From the NCBI RefSeq assembly GCF_029227915.1, contig NC_079889.1, positions 5,024,001 to 5,088,000 of the forward strand: DNA of 64,000 bases. The letters run 5' to 3'. Each line of letters opens with the position of its first letter. The first letter of the stretch is position 1. Source of the DNA: Hydractinia symbiolongicarpus. Lineage: Eukaryota; Cnidaria; Hydrozoa; Anthoathecata; Hydractiniidae. A program made the translations under genes and the position numbers. The notes below the pieces were generated by a model. The model did not search any database, was not told the DNA's origin, and saw only the letters and a program-made list of their open reading frames with translations. Shown in pieces: positions 1 through 10,006 of this stretch.

Positions 1-4
1 TCAG

Positions 5-54
5 GCCTTTATGAGACTGCAAAAGGCCATATTACAGCCTTTATAGGACTGTGC
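5..54 (+). repeat. short direct repeat inside every monomer
   Basis: GCCTTTATGAGACTGC at 5-20 is echoed by GCCTTTATAGGACTGTGC at 37-54, a partly degenerate direct repeat starting 32 bp apart. The same pair sits at the start of each monomer. It matters because the 34-bp deletion at 16946 removes the interval between the two GACTG ends, as expected for slippage or annealing between them. It suggests that this part of the monomer arose from an older short duplication. Confidence 0.85.
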
Positions 55-167
55 ACGTAGTTAAAAGCGTTCTAAGGCGACGTCGCTAATGAAAATAACT
101 TGGGACGTTGTAGCGCATTGAGACTTGAAGGAATAGTCCAATGGTAACCTTCGCAGGCAGGTGAAAC

Positions 168-182
168 CACGTGATTTACGTG
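168..182. promoter_or_regulatory. CACGTG-containing inverted repeat, one per most monomers
   Basis: CACGTGATTTACGTG is a perfect 5-bp inverted repeat (CACGT and ACGTG) with a 5-nt spacer, and its first six bases are the palindrome CACGTG. A-type monomers have CACGTGATCTACGTG, so the arms are kept while the spacer varies. CACGTG is the core of the E-box and G-box bound by bHLH and, in plants, bZIP proteins. Whether anything binds it here is unknown. C-type ends (CGCGTG) and copies with CACTTG, near 1079, 41034, 52680, 57410, 58859 and 62681, have lost it. Confidence 0.55.
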
Positions 183-186
183 TGAA

Positions 187-368
187 GCCTTTATTAGACT
201 GCAAAATGCCATATTACGGCCTTTATAGGACTGTGCACGTAGTTAAGAGTGTTGTAAGGCCATGGCGCTAAGGAAAACCTCTTGGAACGTTGTAGTGCAT
301 TAAGACTGGAAGAAATAGTACAATGGTAAACTGCGCAGGCAGATGGAACCACGTGATCTACGTGTGAG
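187..368 (+). repeat. representative A-type monomer
   Basis: A-type hallmarks are AAAATGCCATATTACGGCC at the start, GTGTTGTAAGGCCATGGCGC, AGGAAAACCTCTTGGAACG, TAGTGCATT, AATAGTACAATGG, AACTGCGCAGGCAGATGG and CACGTGATCTACGTG. It differs from the neighbouring B monomer at roughly one base in seven by eye, while A monomers resemble each other much more closely. The TTGTAAGG core removes the minus-strand TAG of B monomers and leaves the 66-codon frame open (194-394). A and B monomers alternate in many stretches but not strictly. Confidence 0.88.
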
Positions 369-550
369 GCCTTTATTAGACTGCAAAAGGCCATATTACA
401 GCCTTTATAGGACTGTGCACGTAGTTAAGAGCGTTCTAAGGCGACGGCGCTAATGAAATCGACTTGGGACGTTGTAGCGCATTGAGACTGGAAGGAATAG
501 TCCAATGGTAAACTTCGCAGGCAGGTGAAACCACGTGATTTACGTGTGAG

Positions 551-732
551 GCCTTTATTAGACTGCAAAAGGCCATATTACAGCCTTTATAGGAATGTGC
601 ACGTAGTTAAGAGCGTTCTAAGGCGACGGCGCTAATGAAAATGACTTGGGACGTTGTAGTGCATTGAGACTGGAAGAAATAGTCCAATGGTAACCTGCGC
701 AGGCAGCTGAAACCGCGTGATTTACGTCTGCC
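551..732 (+). repeat. representative C-type end (CAGCTG, no CACGTG)
   Basis: This B-like monomer ends with CAGCTGAAACCGCGTG and then ATTTACGTCTGC instead of the usual GGTGAAACCACGTG. CAGCTG lies at 704-709. The change destroys the CACGTG core and the 5-bp inverted repeat around it. The following monomer then usually starts GCCTTTATTGGACTGC. The same type recurs often, for example near 2160, 2345, 4345, 4525, 5805, 8715, 18330 and 49580, so it is an amplified subfamily and not a single mutation. Confidence 0.85.
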
Positions 733-914
733 GCCTTTATTGGACTGCAAAAGGCCATATTACGGCCTTTATAGGACTGTGCACGTAGTTAAGAGTGTTG
801 TAAGGCCAAGGCGCCAAGGAAAACCTCTTGGAACGTTGTAGTGCATTGAGATTTAAAGGAATAGTCCAATGGCAACCTTTGCAGGCAGATGGAACCACGT
901 GATTTACGTGTGAG
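733..914 (+). repeat. representative K-type monomer (AAGGCGCCAAGG core)
   Basis: A variant of the A type that follows C-type ends. It has GTAAGGCCAAGGCGCCAAGG, GAGATTTGAAGG (one base different here, ATTTAAAGG) and AACCTTTGCAGGC. Its start carries a perfect AAAGGCC (750-756), 7-nt loop and GGCCTTT (764-770). Near-identical copies recur at 6743-6946, 10383-10586, 25264-25467, 37233-37436, 39053-39256, 40691-40894, 46879-47082, 52339-52542, 57061-57264, 58517-58720, 62339-62542 and 63795-63998, marking equivalent places in the higher-order units. Confidence 0.85.
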
Positions 915-1456
915 GCCTTTATGAGACTGCAAAAGGCCATATTACAGCCTTTATAGGACTGTGCACGTAGTTAAGAGCGTTCTAAGGCGACGTCGCTAAT
1001 GAAAATAACTTGGGACGTTGTAGCACATTGAGACTGGAAGAAATAGTCCAATGGTAACCTTTGCAGACTGGTGAAACCACTTGATTTACGTGTGAAGCCT
1101 TTATTAGACTGCAAAAGGCCATATTACGGCCTTTATAGGACTGTGCACGTAGTTAAGAGTGTTGTAAGGCCATGGCGCTAAGGAAAACCTCTTGGAACGT
1201 TGAAGTGCTTTAAGACTGGAAGAAATAGTACAATGGTAACCTGCGCAGGCAGATGGAACCACGTGATCTACGTGTGAGGCCTTTATTAGACTGCAAAAGG
1301 CCATATTACAGCCTTTATAGGACTGTGCACGTAGTTAAGAGCGTTCTAAGGCGATGGCGCTAATGAAAATGACTTGGGACGTTGTAGCGCATTGAGACTG
1401 GAACAACTAGTCCAATAGTAACCTGCGCAGGCAGGTGAAACCACGTGATTTACGTG

Positions 1457-3640
1457 TCAGGCCTTTATGAGACTGCAAAAGGCCATATTACAGCCTTTAT
1501 AGGACTGTGCACGTAGTTAAAAGCGTTCTAAGGCGACGTCGCTAATGAAAATAACTTGGGACGTTGTAGCGCATTGAGACTTGAAGGAATAGTCCAATGG
1601 TAACCTTCGCAGGCAGGTGAAACCACGTGATTTACGTGTGAAGCCTTTATTAGACTGCAAAATGCCATATTACGGCCTTTATAGGACTGTGCACGTAGTT
1701 AAGAGTGTTGTAAGGCCATGGCGCTAAGGAAAACCTCTTGGAACGTTGTAGTGCATTAAGACTGGAAGAAATAGTACAATGGTAAACTGCGCAGGCAGAT
1801 GGAACCACGTGATCTACGTGTGAGGCCTTTATTAGACTGCAAAAGGCCATATTACAGCCTTTATAGGACTGTGCACGTAGTTAAGAGCGTTCTAAGGCGA
1901 TGGCGCTAATGAAAATGACTTGGGACGTTGTAGCGCATTGAGACTGGAACAACTAGTCCAATAGTAACCTACGCAGGCAGGTAAAACCACGTGATTTACG
2001 TGTGAAGCCTTTATTAGACTGCAAAATGCCATATTACGGCCTTTATACGACTGTGCACGTAGTTAAGAGTGTTGTAAGGCCACGGCGCCAAAGAAAACCT
2101 CTTGAAACGTTGTAGTGCATTGAGACTGGAACGTCTAGTCCAATGGTAACCTGCGCAGGCAGCTGAAACCGCGTGATTTACGTCTGCGGCCTTTATTGGA
2201 CTGCAAAAGGCCATAATACGGCCTTTATAGGATTGTGAACGTAGTTAAGAGTGTTCTAAGGCAACGGCGCTAATGAAAACGACTTGGGACGTTGTAGCGC
2301 ATTGAGACTGGAACGACTAGTCCAATCGTAACCTGCGCAGGCAGCTGAAACCGCGTGATTTACGTCTGCGGCCTTTATTGGACTGCAAAAGGCCATATTA
2401 CGGCTTTTATAGGACTGTGCCCGTAGTTAAGAGTGTTGCAAGGCCACCGCGCCAAGGAAAACCTCTTGGAACGTCGCAGTGCATTGCGATTGGAAGGAAT
2501 AGTACAATAGTAACCTGCCCAGGCAGAGGGAACCACGTGATTTACGTGTGAGGCCTTTATGGGACAGCAAAAGGCCATATTACAGCCTTTATAGGACTGT
2601 GCACCTATTTAAGAGCGTTCTAAGGCGACGTCGCTAATGAAAATAACTTGGGACGTTGTAGCACATTGAGACTGGAAGAAATAGTCCAATGGTAACCTTT
2701 GCAGACTGGTGAAACCACGTGATTTACGTGTGAAGCCTTTATTAGACTGCAAAAGGCCATATTACGGCCTTTATAGGACTGTGCACGTAGTTAAGAGTGT
2801 TGTAAGGCCATGGCGCTAAGGAAAACCTCTTGGAACGTTGAAGTGCATTAAGACTGGAAGAAATAGTACAATGGTAACCTGCGCAGGCAGATGGAACCAC
2901 GTGATCTACGTGTGAGGCCTTTATTAGACTGCAAAAGGCCATATTACAGCCTTTATAGGACTGTGCACGTAGTTAAGAGCGTTCTAAGGCCTCAGCGCTA
3001 AGGAGAACCACTTGGAACGTTGTAGTGCATTGAGACTGGAAGAAATAGTACAATAGTTACCTGCGCAGGCAGATGGAACCACGTGATTTACGTGTGAGGC
3101 CTTTATTAGACTGCAAAAGGCCATATTACAGCCTTTATAGGACTGTGCACGTAGTTAAGAGCGTTTTAAGGCGACGGCGCTAATGAAAATGACTTGGGAC
3201 GTTGTAGCGCATTGAGACTGGAAGGAATAGTCCAATGGTAACCTTCGCAGGCAGGTGAAACCACGTGATTTACGTGTGAAGCCTTTATTAGACTGCAAAA
3301 TGCCATATTACGGCCTTTATAGGACTGTGCACGTAGTTAAGAGTGTTGTAAGGCCATGGCGCTAAGGAAAACCTCTTGGAACGTTGTAGTGCATTGAGAC
3401 TGGAAGAAATATAACAATGGTAAACTGTGCAGGCAGATGGAACCACGTGATCTACGTGTGAGGCCTTTATTAGACTGCAAAATGCCATATTACGGCCTTT
3501 ATAGCACTGTGCACGTAGTTAAGAGTGTTGTAAGGCCACGGCGCCAAGGAAAACCTTTTGGAACGTTGTTGTGCATTGCGAGTGGAAGGAATAGTACAAT
3601 AGTAACCCGCGCAGACAGAGGGAACCACGTGATTTACGTG
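1457..3640 (+). repeat. 12-monomer (2184-bp) higher-order repeat, copy 1
   Basis: This block is followed directly by a related block at 3641. Shared markers at an offset of 2184 bp include TTAAAAGCG (1518 and 3702), the C-type pair near 2160 and 4345, the TTTGCAGACTGG segment (2699 and 4883), the D-type core and the GCGTTTTAAGG core (3161 and 5345). One internal stretch near 1840-2030 differs in type from its partner, so conversion or a one-monomer shift has occurred since. Confidence 0.75.
2917..3098 (+). repeat. representative D-type monomer (GGCCTCAGCGC core)
   Basis: A minor type with GTTCTAAGGCCTCAGCGC, AAGGAGAACCACTTGGAACG (ACTCGG in most other copies) and AATAGTACAATAGT. It recurs near 5161, 7343, 8263, 10993, 20963, 22223, 23143, 25873, 35843, 37843, 39483, 43483, 53303 and 54213. 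Several copies also have TTTAATGGACTGTGCATG in place of TTTATAGGACTGTGCACG. It looks like a recombinant of the A and B types with its own private changes. Confidence 0.82.
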
Positions 3641-5527
3641 TGAGGCCTTTATGAGACTGCAAAAGGCCATATTACAGCCTTTATAGGACTGTGCACGTAG
3701 TTAAAAGCGTTCTAAGGCGACGTCGCTAATGAAAATAACTTGGGACGTTGTAGCGCATTGAGACTTGAAGGAATAGTCCAATGGTAACCTTCGCAGGCAG
3801 GTGAAACCACGTGATTTACGTGTGAAGCCTTTATTAGACTGCAAAATGCCATATTACGGCCTTTATAGGAATGTGCACGTAGTTAAGAGTGTTGTAAGGC
3901 CATGGCGCTAAGGAAAACCTCTTGGAACGTTGTAGTGCATTGAGACTTGAAGAAATAGTACAATGGTAAACTGCGCAGGCAGGTAAAACCACGTGATTTA
4001 CGTGTGAAACCTTTATTAGACTGCAAAATGCCATATTACGGCCTTTATAGGACTGTGCACGTAGTTAAGAGTGTTGTAAGGCCATGGCGCTAAGGAAAAC
4101 CTCTTGGAACGTTGTAGTGCATTGAGACTGGAAGAAATAGCACAATGGTAAACTGCGCAGGCAGATGGAACCACGTGATCTACGTGTGAGGCCTTTATTA
4201 GACTGCAAAATGCCATATTACGGCCTTTATAGGACTGTGCACGTAGTTAAGAGTGTTGTAAGGCCACGGCGCCAAGGAAAACCTCTTGGAACGTTGTAGT
4301 GCATTGAGACTGGAACGTCTAGTCCAATGGTAACCTGCGCAGGCAGCTGAAACCGCGTGATTTACGTCTGCGGCCTTTATTGGACTGCAAAAGGCCATAA
4401 TACGGCCTTTATAGGATTGTGAACGTAGTTAAGAGTGTTCTAGGGCAACGGCGCTAATGAAAACGACTTGGGACGTTGTAGCGCATTGAGACTGGAAATA
4501 CTAGTCCAATCGTAACCTGCGCAGGCAGCTGAAACCGCGTGATTTACGTCTGCGGCCTTTATTGGACTGCAAAAGGCCATATTACGGCTTTTATAGGACT
4601 GTGCACGTAGTTAAGAGTGTTGTAAGGCCATGGCGCTAAGGAAAACCTCTTGGAACGTTGTAGTGCATTGAGACTGGAAAAAATAGTACAATGGTAAACT
4701 GCGCAGGCAGATGGAACCACGTGATCTACGTGTGAGGCCTTTATGGGACTGCAAAAGGCCATATTACAGCCTTTATAGGACTGTGCACGTAGTTAAGAGC
4801 GTTCTAAGGCGACGTCGCTAATGAAAATAACTTGGGACGTTGTAGCACATTGAGACTGGAAGAAATAGTCCAATGGTAACCTTTGCAGACTGGTGAAACC
4901 ACGTGATTTACGTGTGAAGCCTTTATTAGACTGCAAAAGGCCATATTACGGCCTTTATAGCACTGTGCACGTAGTTAAGAGTGTTGTAAGGCCATGGCGC
5001 TAAGGAAAACCTCTTGGAACGTTGAAGTGCATTAGGACTGGAAGAAATAGTACAATGGTAACCTGCGCAGGCAGATGGAACCACGTGATCTACGTGTGAG
5101 GCCTTTATTAGACTGCAAAAGGCCATATTACAGCCTTTATAGGACTGTGCACGTAGTTAAGAGTGTTCTAAGGCCTCAGCGCTAAGGAGAACCACTCGGA
5201 ACGTTGTAGTGCATTGAGACTGGAAGAAATAGTACAATAGTAACCTGCGCAGGCAGATGGAACCACGTGATTTACGTGTGAGGCCTTTATTAGACTGCAA
5301 AAGGCCATATTACAGCCTTTATAGGACTGTGCACGTAGTTAAGAGCGTTTTAAGGCGACGGCGCTAATGAAAATGACTTGGGACGTTGTAGCGCATTGAG
5401 ACTGGAAGGAATAGTCCAATGGTAACCTTCGCAGGCAGGTGAAACCACGTGATTTACGTGTGAAGCCTTTATTAGACTGGAAAATGCCATATTACGGCCT
5501 TTATAGGACTGTGCACGTAGTTAAGAG
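3641..5527 (+). repeat. 12-monomer higher-order repeat, copy 2 (partial)
   Basis: Partner of 1457-3640. Homology at the 2184-bp offset runs to about 5527, where this copy switches to a B-type core (GCGTTCTAAGGCGACGTCGC) while the first copy continues as an A type. The A-type monomer at 4016-4216 sits where the first copy has a B-type monomer, a sign of local conversion or a one-monomer gain with a compensating loss. Confidence 0.72.
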
Positions 5528-5678
5528 CGTTCTAAGGCGACGTCGCTAATGAAAATGACTTGGGACGTTGTAGTGCATTGAGACTGGAAGAAATAGTACA
5601 ATGGTAAACTGCCCAGGCAGATGGAACCACGTGATCTACGTGTGAGGCCTTTATTAGACTGCAAAAGGCCATATTACA

Positions 5679-7873
5679 GCCTTTATAGGACTGTGCACGT
5701 AGTTAAGAGCGTTCTAAGGCGATGGCGCTAATAAAAATGACTTTGGACGTTGTAGCGCATTGAGACTGGAACGTCTAGTCCAATGGTAACCTGCGCAGGC
5801 AGCTGAAACCGCGTGATTTACGTCTGCAGCCTTTATTGGACTGCAAAAGGCCATATTACGGCCTTTATAGGACTGTGTACGTAGTTAAGAGTGTTTTAAG
5901 GCCAAGGCGCCAAGGAAAACCTCTTGGAACGTTGTAGTGCATTGAGACTGGAAGGAATAGTCCAATGGTAACATTCGCAGGCAGATGGAACCACGTGATT
6001 TACGTGTGAGGCCTTTATTAGACTGCAAAATGCCATATTACGGCCTTTATAGAACTGTGCACGTAGTTAAGAGTGTTGTAAGGCCACGGCGCCAAGGAAA
6101 ACCTCTTGGAACGTTGTAGTGCATTGAGACTGGAAGGAATAGTCCAATGGTAACATTCGCAGGCAGATGGAACCACGTGATTTACGTGTGAGGCCTTTAT
6201 TAGACTGCAAAAGGCCATATTACAGCCTTTATAGGACTGTGCACGTAGTTAAGAGCGTTCTAAGGCGACTGCGCTAATGAAAATGACTTGGGACGTTGTA
6301 GCGCATTGAGACTGGAAGGAATAGTCCAATGGTAAACTTCGCAGGCAGGTGAAACCACGTGATTTACGTGTGAGGCCTTTATTAGACTGCAAAAGGCCAT
6401 ATTACAGCCTTTATAGGAATGTGCACGTAGTTAAGAGCGTTCTAAGGCAACGGCGCTAATGAAAATGACTTGGGACGTTGTAGTGCATTGAGACTGGAAG
6501 AAATAGTACAATGGTAAACTGCGCAGGCAGATGGAACCACGTGATCTACGTGTGAGGCCTTTATTAGACTGCAAAAGGCCATATTACAGCCTTTATAGGA
6601 CTGTGCACGTAGTTAAGAGCGTTCTAAGGCGATGGCGCTAATGAAAATGACTTTGGACGTTGTAGCGCATTGAGACTGGCACGTCTAGTCCAATGGTAAC
6701 CTGCGCAGGCAGCTGAAACCGCGTGATTTACGTCTGCAGCCTTTATTGGACTGCAAAAGGCCATATTACGGCCTTTATAGGACTGTGCACGTAGTTAAGA
6801 GTGTTGTAAGGCCAAGGCGCCAAGGAAAACCTCTTGGAACGTTGTAGTGCATTGAGATTTGAAGGAATAGTCCAATGGTAACCTTTGCAGGCAGATGGAA
6901 CCACGTGATTTACGTGTGAGGCCTTTATGAGACTGCAAAAGGCCATATTACGGCCTTTATAGGACTGTGCACGTAGTTAATAGCGTTCTAAGGCGACGTC
7001 GCTAATGAAAATAACTTGGGACGTTGTAGCACATTGAGACTGGAAGAAATAGTCCAATGGTAACCTTTGCAGACTGGTGAAACCACGTGATTTACGTGTG
7101 AAGCCTTTATTAGACTGCAAAAGGCCATATTACGGCCTTTATAGGACTGTGCACGTAGTTAAGAGTGTTGTAAGGCCATGGCGCTAAGGAAAACCTCTTG
7201 GAACGTTGAAGTGCATTAAGACTGGAAGAAATAGTACAATGGTAACCTGCGCAGGCAGATGGAACCACGTGATCTACGTGTGAGGCCTTTATTAGACTGC
7301 AAAAGGCCATATTACAGCCTTTAATGGACTGTGCATGTAGTTAAGAGTGTTCTAAGGCCTCAGCGCTAAGGAGAACCACTCGGAACGTTGTAGTGCATTG
7401 AGACTGGAAGAAATAGTACAATAGTAACCTGCGCAGGCAGATGGAACCACGTGATTTACGTGTGAGGCCTTTATTAGACTGCAAAATGCCATATTACGGC
7501 CTTTATAGAACTGTGCACGTAGTTAAATGTGTTGTAAGGCCACGGCGCCAAGGAAAACCTCTTGGAACGATGTAGTGCATTGAGACTGGAAGGAATAGTC
7601 CAATGGTAACATTCGCAGGCAGATGGAACCACGTGATTTACGTGTGAGGCCTTTATTAGACTGCAAAAGGCCATATTACAGCCTTTATAGGACTGTGCAC
7701 GTAGTTAAGAGCGTTCTAAGGCGACTGCGCTAATGAAAATGACTTGGGACGTTGTAGCGCATTGAGACTGGAAGGAATAGTCCAATGGTAAACTTCGCAG
7801 GCAGGTGAAACCACGTGATTTACGTGTGAGGCCTTTATTAGACTGCAAAAGGCCATATTACAGCCTTTATAGG
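5679..7873 (+). repeat. 12-monomer segment repeated at 9319-11513 (offset 3640)
   Basis: This segment matches 9319-11513 at an offset of exactly 20 monomers. The match begins after a mismatch at 5678/9318 and ends at GGACTG versus GGAATG (7874/11514). Shared private variants include GCTAATAAAAATG (an ATAA form of the core), the TAATAGCG variant and GTTAAATGTG. Differences are few, for example GGCACG versus GGAACG near 6679 and GGAAAACC versus GGAAATCC near 7553. Confidence 0.8.
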
Positions 7874-8550
7874 ACTGTGCACGTAGTTAAGAGCGTTCTA
7901 AGGCGACGTCGCTAATGAAAATAACTTGGGACGTTGTAGCACATTGAGACTGGAAGAAATAGTCCAATGGTAACCTTTGCAGACTGGTGAAACCACGTGA
8001 TTTACGTGTGAAGCCTTTATTAGACTGCAAAAGGCCATATTACGGCCTTTATAGGACTGTGCACTTAGTTAAGAGTGTTGTAAGGCCATGGCGCTAAGGA
8101 AAACCTCTTGGAACGTTGAAGTGCATTAGGACTGGAAGAAATAGTACAATGGTAACCTGCGCAGGCAGATGGAACCACGTGATCTACGTGTGAGGCCTTT
8201 ATTAGACTGCAAAAGGCCATATTACAGCCTTTATAGGACTGTGCACGTAGTTAAGAGTGTTCTAAGGCCTCAGCGCTAAGGAGAACCACTCGGAACGTTG
8301 TAGTGCATTGAGACTGGAAGAAATAGTACAATAGTAACCTGCGCAGGCAGATGGAACCACGTGATTTACGTGTGAGGCCTTTATTAGACTGCAAAAGGCC
8401 ATATTACAGCCTTTATAGGACTGTGCACGTAGTTAAGAGCGTTTTAAGGCGACGGCGCTAATGAAAATGACTTGGGACGTTGTAGCGCATTGAGACTGGA
8501 AGGAATAGTCCAATGGTAACCTTCGCAGGCAGGTGAAACCACGTGATTTA

Positions 8551-10006
8551 CGTGTGAAGCCTTTATTAGACTGGAAAATGCCATATTACGGCCTTTATAG
8601 GACTGTGCACGTAGTTAAGAGCGTTCTAAGGCGATGGCGCTAATAAAAATGACTTTGGACGTTGTAGCGCATTGAGACTGGAACGTCTAGTCCAATGGTA
8701 ACCTGCGCAGGCAGCTGAAACCGCGTGATTTACGTCTGCAGCCTTTATTGGACTGCAAAAGGCCATATTACGGCCTTTATAGGACTGTGTACGTAGTTAA
8801 GAGTGTTTTAAGGCCAAGGCGCCAAGGAAAACCTCTTGGAACGTTGTAGTGCATTGAGACCGGAAGGAATAGTCCAATGGTAACATTCGCAGGCAGATGG
8901 AACCACGTGATTTACGTGTGAGGCCTTTATTAGACTGCAAAATGCCATATTACGGCCTTTATAGAACTGTGCACGTAGTTAAGAGTGTTGTAAGGCCACG
9001 GCGCCAAGGAAAACCTCTTGGAACGTTGTAGTGCATTGAGACTGGAAGGAATAGTCCAATGGTAACATTCGCAGGCAGATGGAACCACGTGATTTACGTG
9101 TGAGGCCTTTATTAGACTGCAAAAGGCCATATTACAGCCTTTATAGGACTGTGCACGTAGTTAAGAGCGTTCTAAGGCGACTGCGCTAATGAAAATGACT
9201 TGGGACGTTGTAGCGCATTGAGACTGGAAGGAATAGTCCAATGGTATTCTTCGCAGGCAGGTGAAACCACGTGATTTACGTGTGAAGCCTTTATTAGACT
9301 GGAAAATGCCATATTACGGCCTTTATAGGACTGTGCACGTAGTTAAGAGCGTTCTAAGGCGATGGCGCTAATAAAAATGACTTTGGACGTTGTAGCGCAT
9401 TGAGACTGGAACGTCTAGTCCAATGGTAACCTGCGCAGGCAGCTGAAACCGCGTGATTTACGTCTGCAGCCTTTATTGGACTGCAAAAGGCCATATTACG
9501 GCCTTTATAGGACTGTGTACGTAGTTAAGAGTGTTTTAAGGCCAAGGCGCCAAGGAAAACCTCTTGGAACGTTGTAGTGCATTGAGACTGGAAGGAATAG
9601 TCCAATGGTAACATTCGCAGGCAGATGGAACCACGTGATTTACGTGTGAGGCCTTTATTAGACTGCAAAATGCCATATTACGGCCTTTATAGAACTGTGC
9701 ACGTAGTTAAGAGTGTTGTAAGGCCACGGCGCCAAGGAAAACCTCTTGGAACGTTGTAGTGCATTGAGACTGGAAGGAATAGTCCAATGGTAACATTCGC
9801 AGGCAGATGGAACCACGTGATTTACGTGTGAGGCCTTTATTAGACTGCAAAAGGCCATATTACAGCCTTTATAGGACTGTGCACGTAGTTAAGAGCGTTC
9901 TAAGGCGACTGCGCTAATGAAAATGACTTGGGACGTTGTAGCGCATTGAGACTGGAAGGAATAGTCCAATGGTAAACTTCGCAGGCAGGTTAAACCACGT
10001 GATTTA
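8551..10006 (+). repeat. two 728-bp (4-monomer) units in tandem
   Basis: From about 8551 the four-monomer unit beginning GAAGCCTTTATTAGACTGG and containing GCTAATAAAAATG, GTGTACGTAG and CATTCGCAGG repeats at about 9279. Two small differences separate the units: GACCGG versus GACTGG (8859/9587), and the second unit resumes GGTAAACTTCG where the first has the private GGTATTCTTCG. The whole pair was copied again into 23432-24887 by the 14,881-bp duplication. Confidence 0.75.

Larger units (their letters stand above)
5..186 (+). repeat. representative B-type monomer
   Basis: First complete monomer. B-type hallmarks are GCGTTCTAAGGCGA in the middle, ATGAAAAT followed by ACTTGGGACG, TAGCGCATTGAG, a TCCAATGG block, and GGTGAAACCACGTGATTT near the end. 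This copy has a GACGTCGC variant of the core and AAAAGCG instead of AAGAGCG. The TTCTAAGG core puts an in-frame TAG on the minus strand, so B monomers lack the recurring minus-strand frame. A hand count of a typical B monomer gives about ten CpG sites, close to expectation from its base composition. Confidence 0.9.
1..444 (+). repeat. 8-monomer repeat, first copy (partner 1457-1900)
   Basis: Positions 1-444 match 1457-1900 at an offset of 1456 bp (8 monomers), including the private TTAAAAGCG variant, and the match breaks at 445/1901 (C versus T). The first copy is probably cut by the window start. The same TTAAAAGCG marker appears again at about 3702, which ties this block to the 12-monomer repeat that follows. 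Confidence 0.8.

Noticed and set aside
1-364. CENP-B box or a similar known centromere box
   Set aside because: The TTCG in B and CATTCGC monomers is followed by CAGGCAG, which does not fit the essential positions of the mammalian CENP-B box. No other segment fits either.
1-364. RNA polymerase III internal promoter (tRNA- or SINE-derived monomer)
   Set aside because: TAGTTAAGAG is only a weak A-box resemblance and no B-box sequence follows at a plausible distance. There is no A-rich tail.
194-394. 66-67 codon minus-strand frames in A-type monomers as a tandem gene family
   Set aside because: They begin and end in the same motif of adjacent monomers read in different frames, depend on one type-specific base, are not flanked by independent gene signals, and share the same substitution pattern as the rest of the satellite.
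3437-3643. Plus-strand 68-codon frames here and at 51218-51424 and 59943-60149
   Set aside because: They are the reverse reading of ordinary monomers where local variants remove stops. They do not recur consistently and have no independent support.
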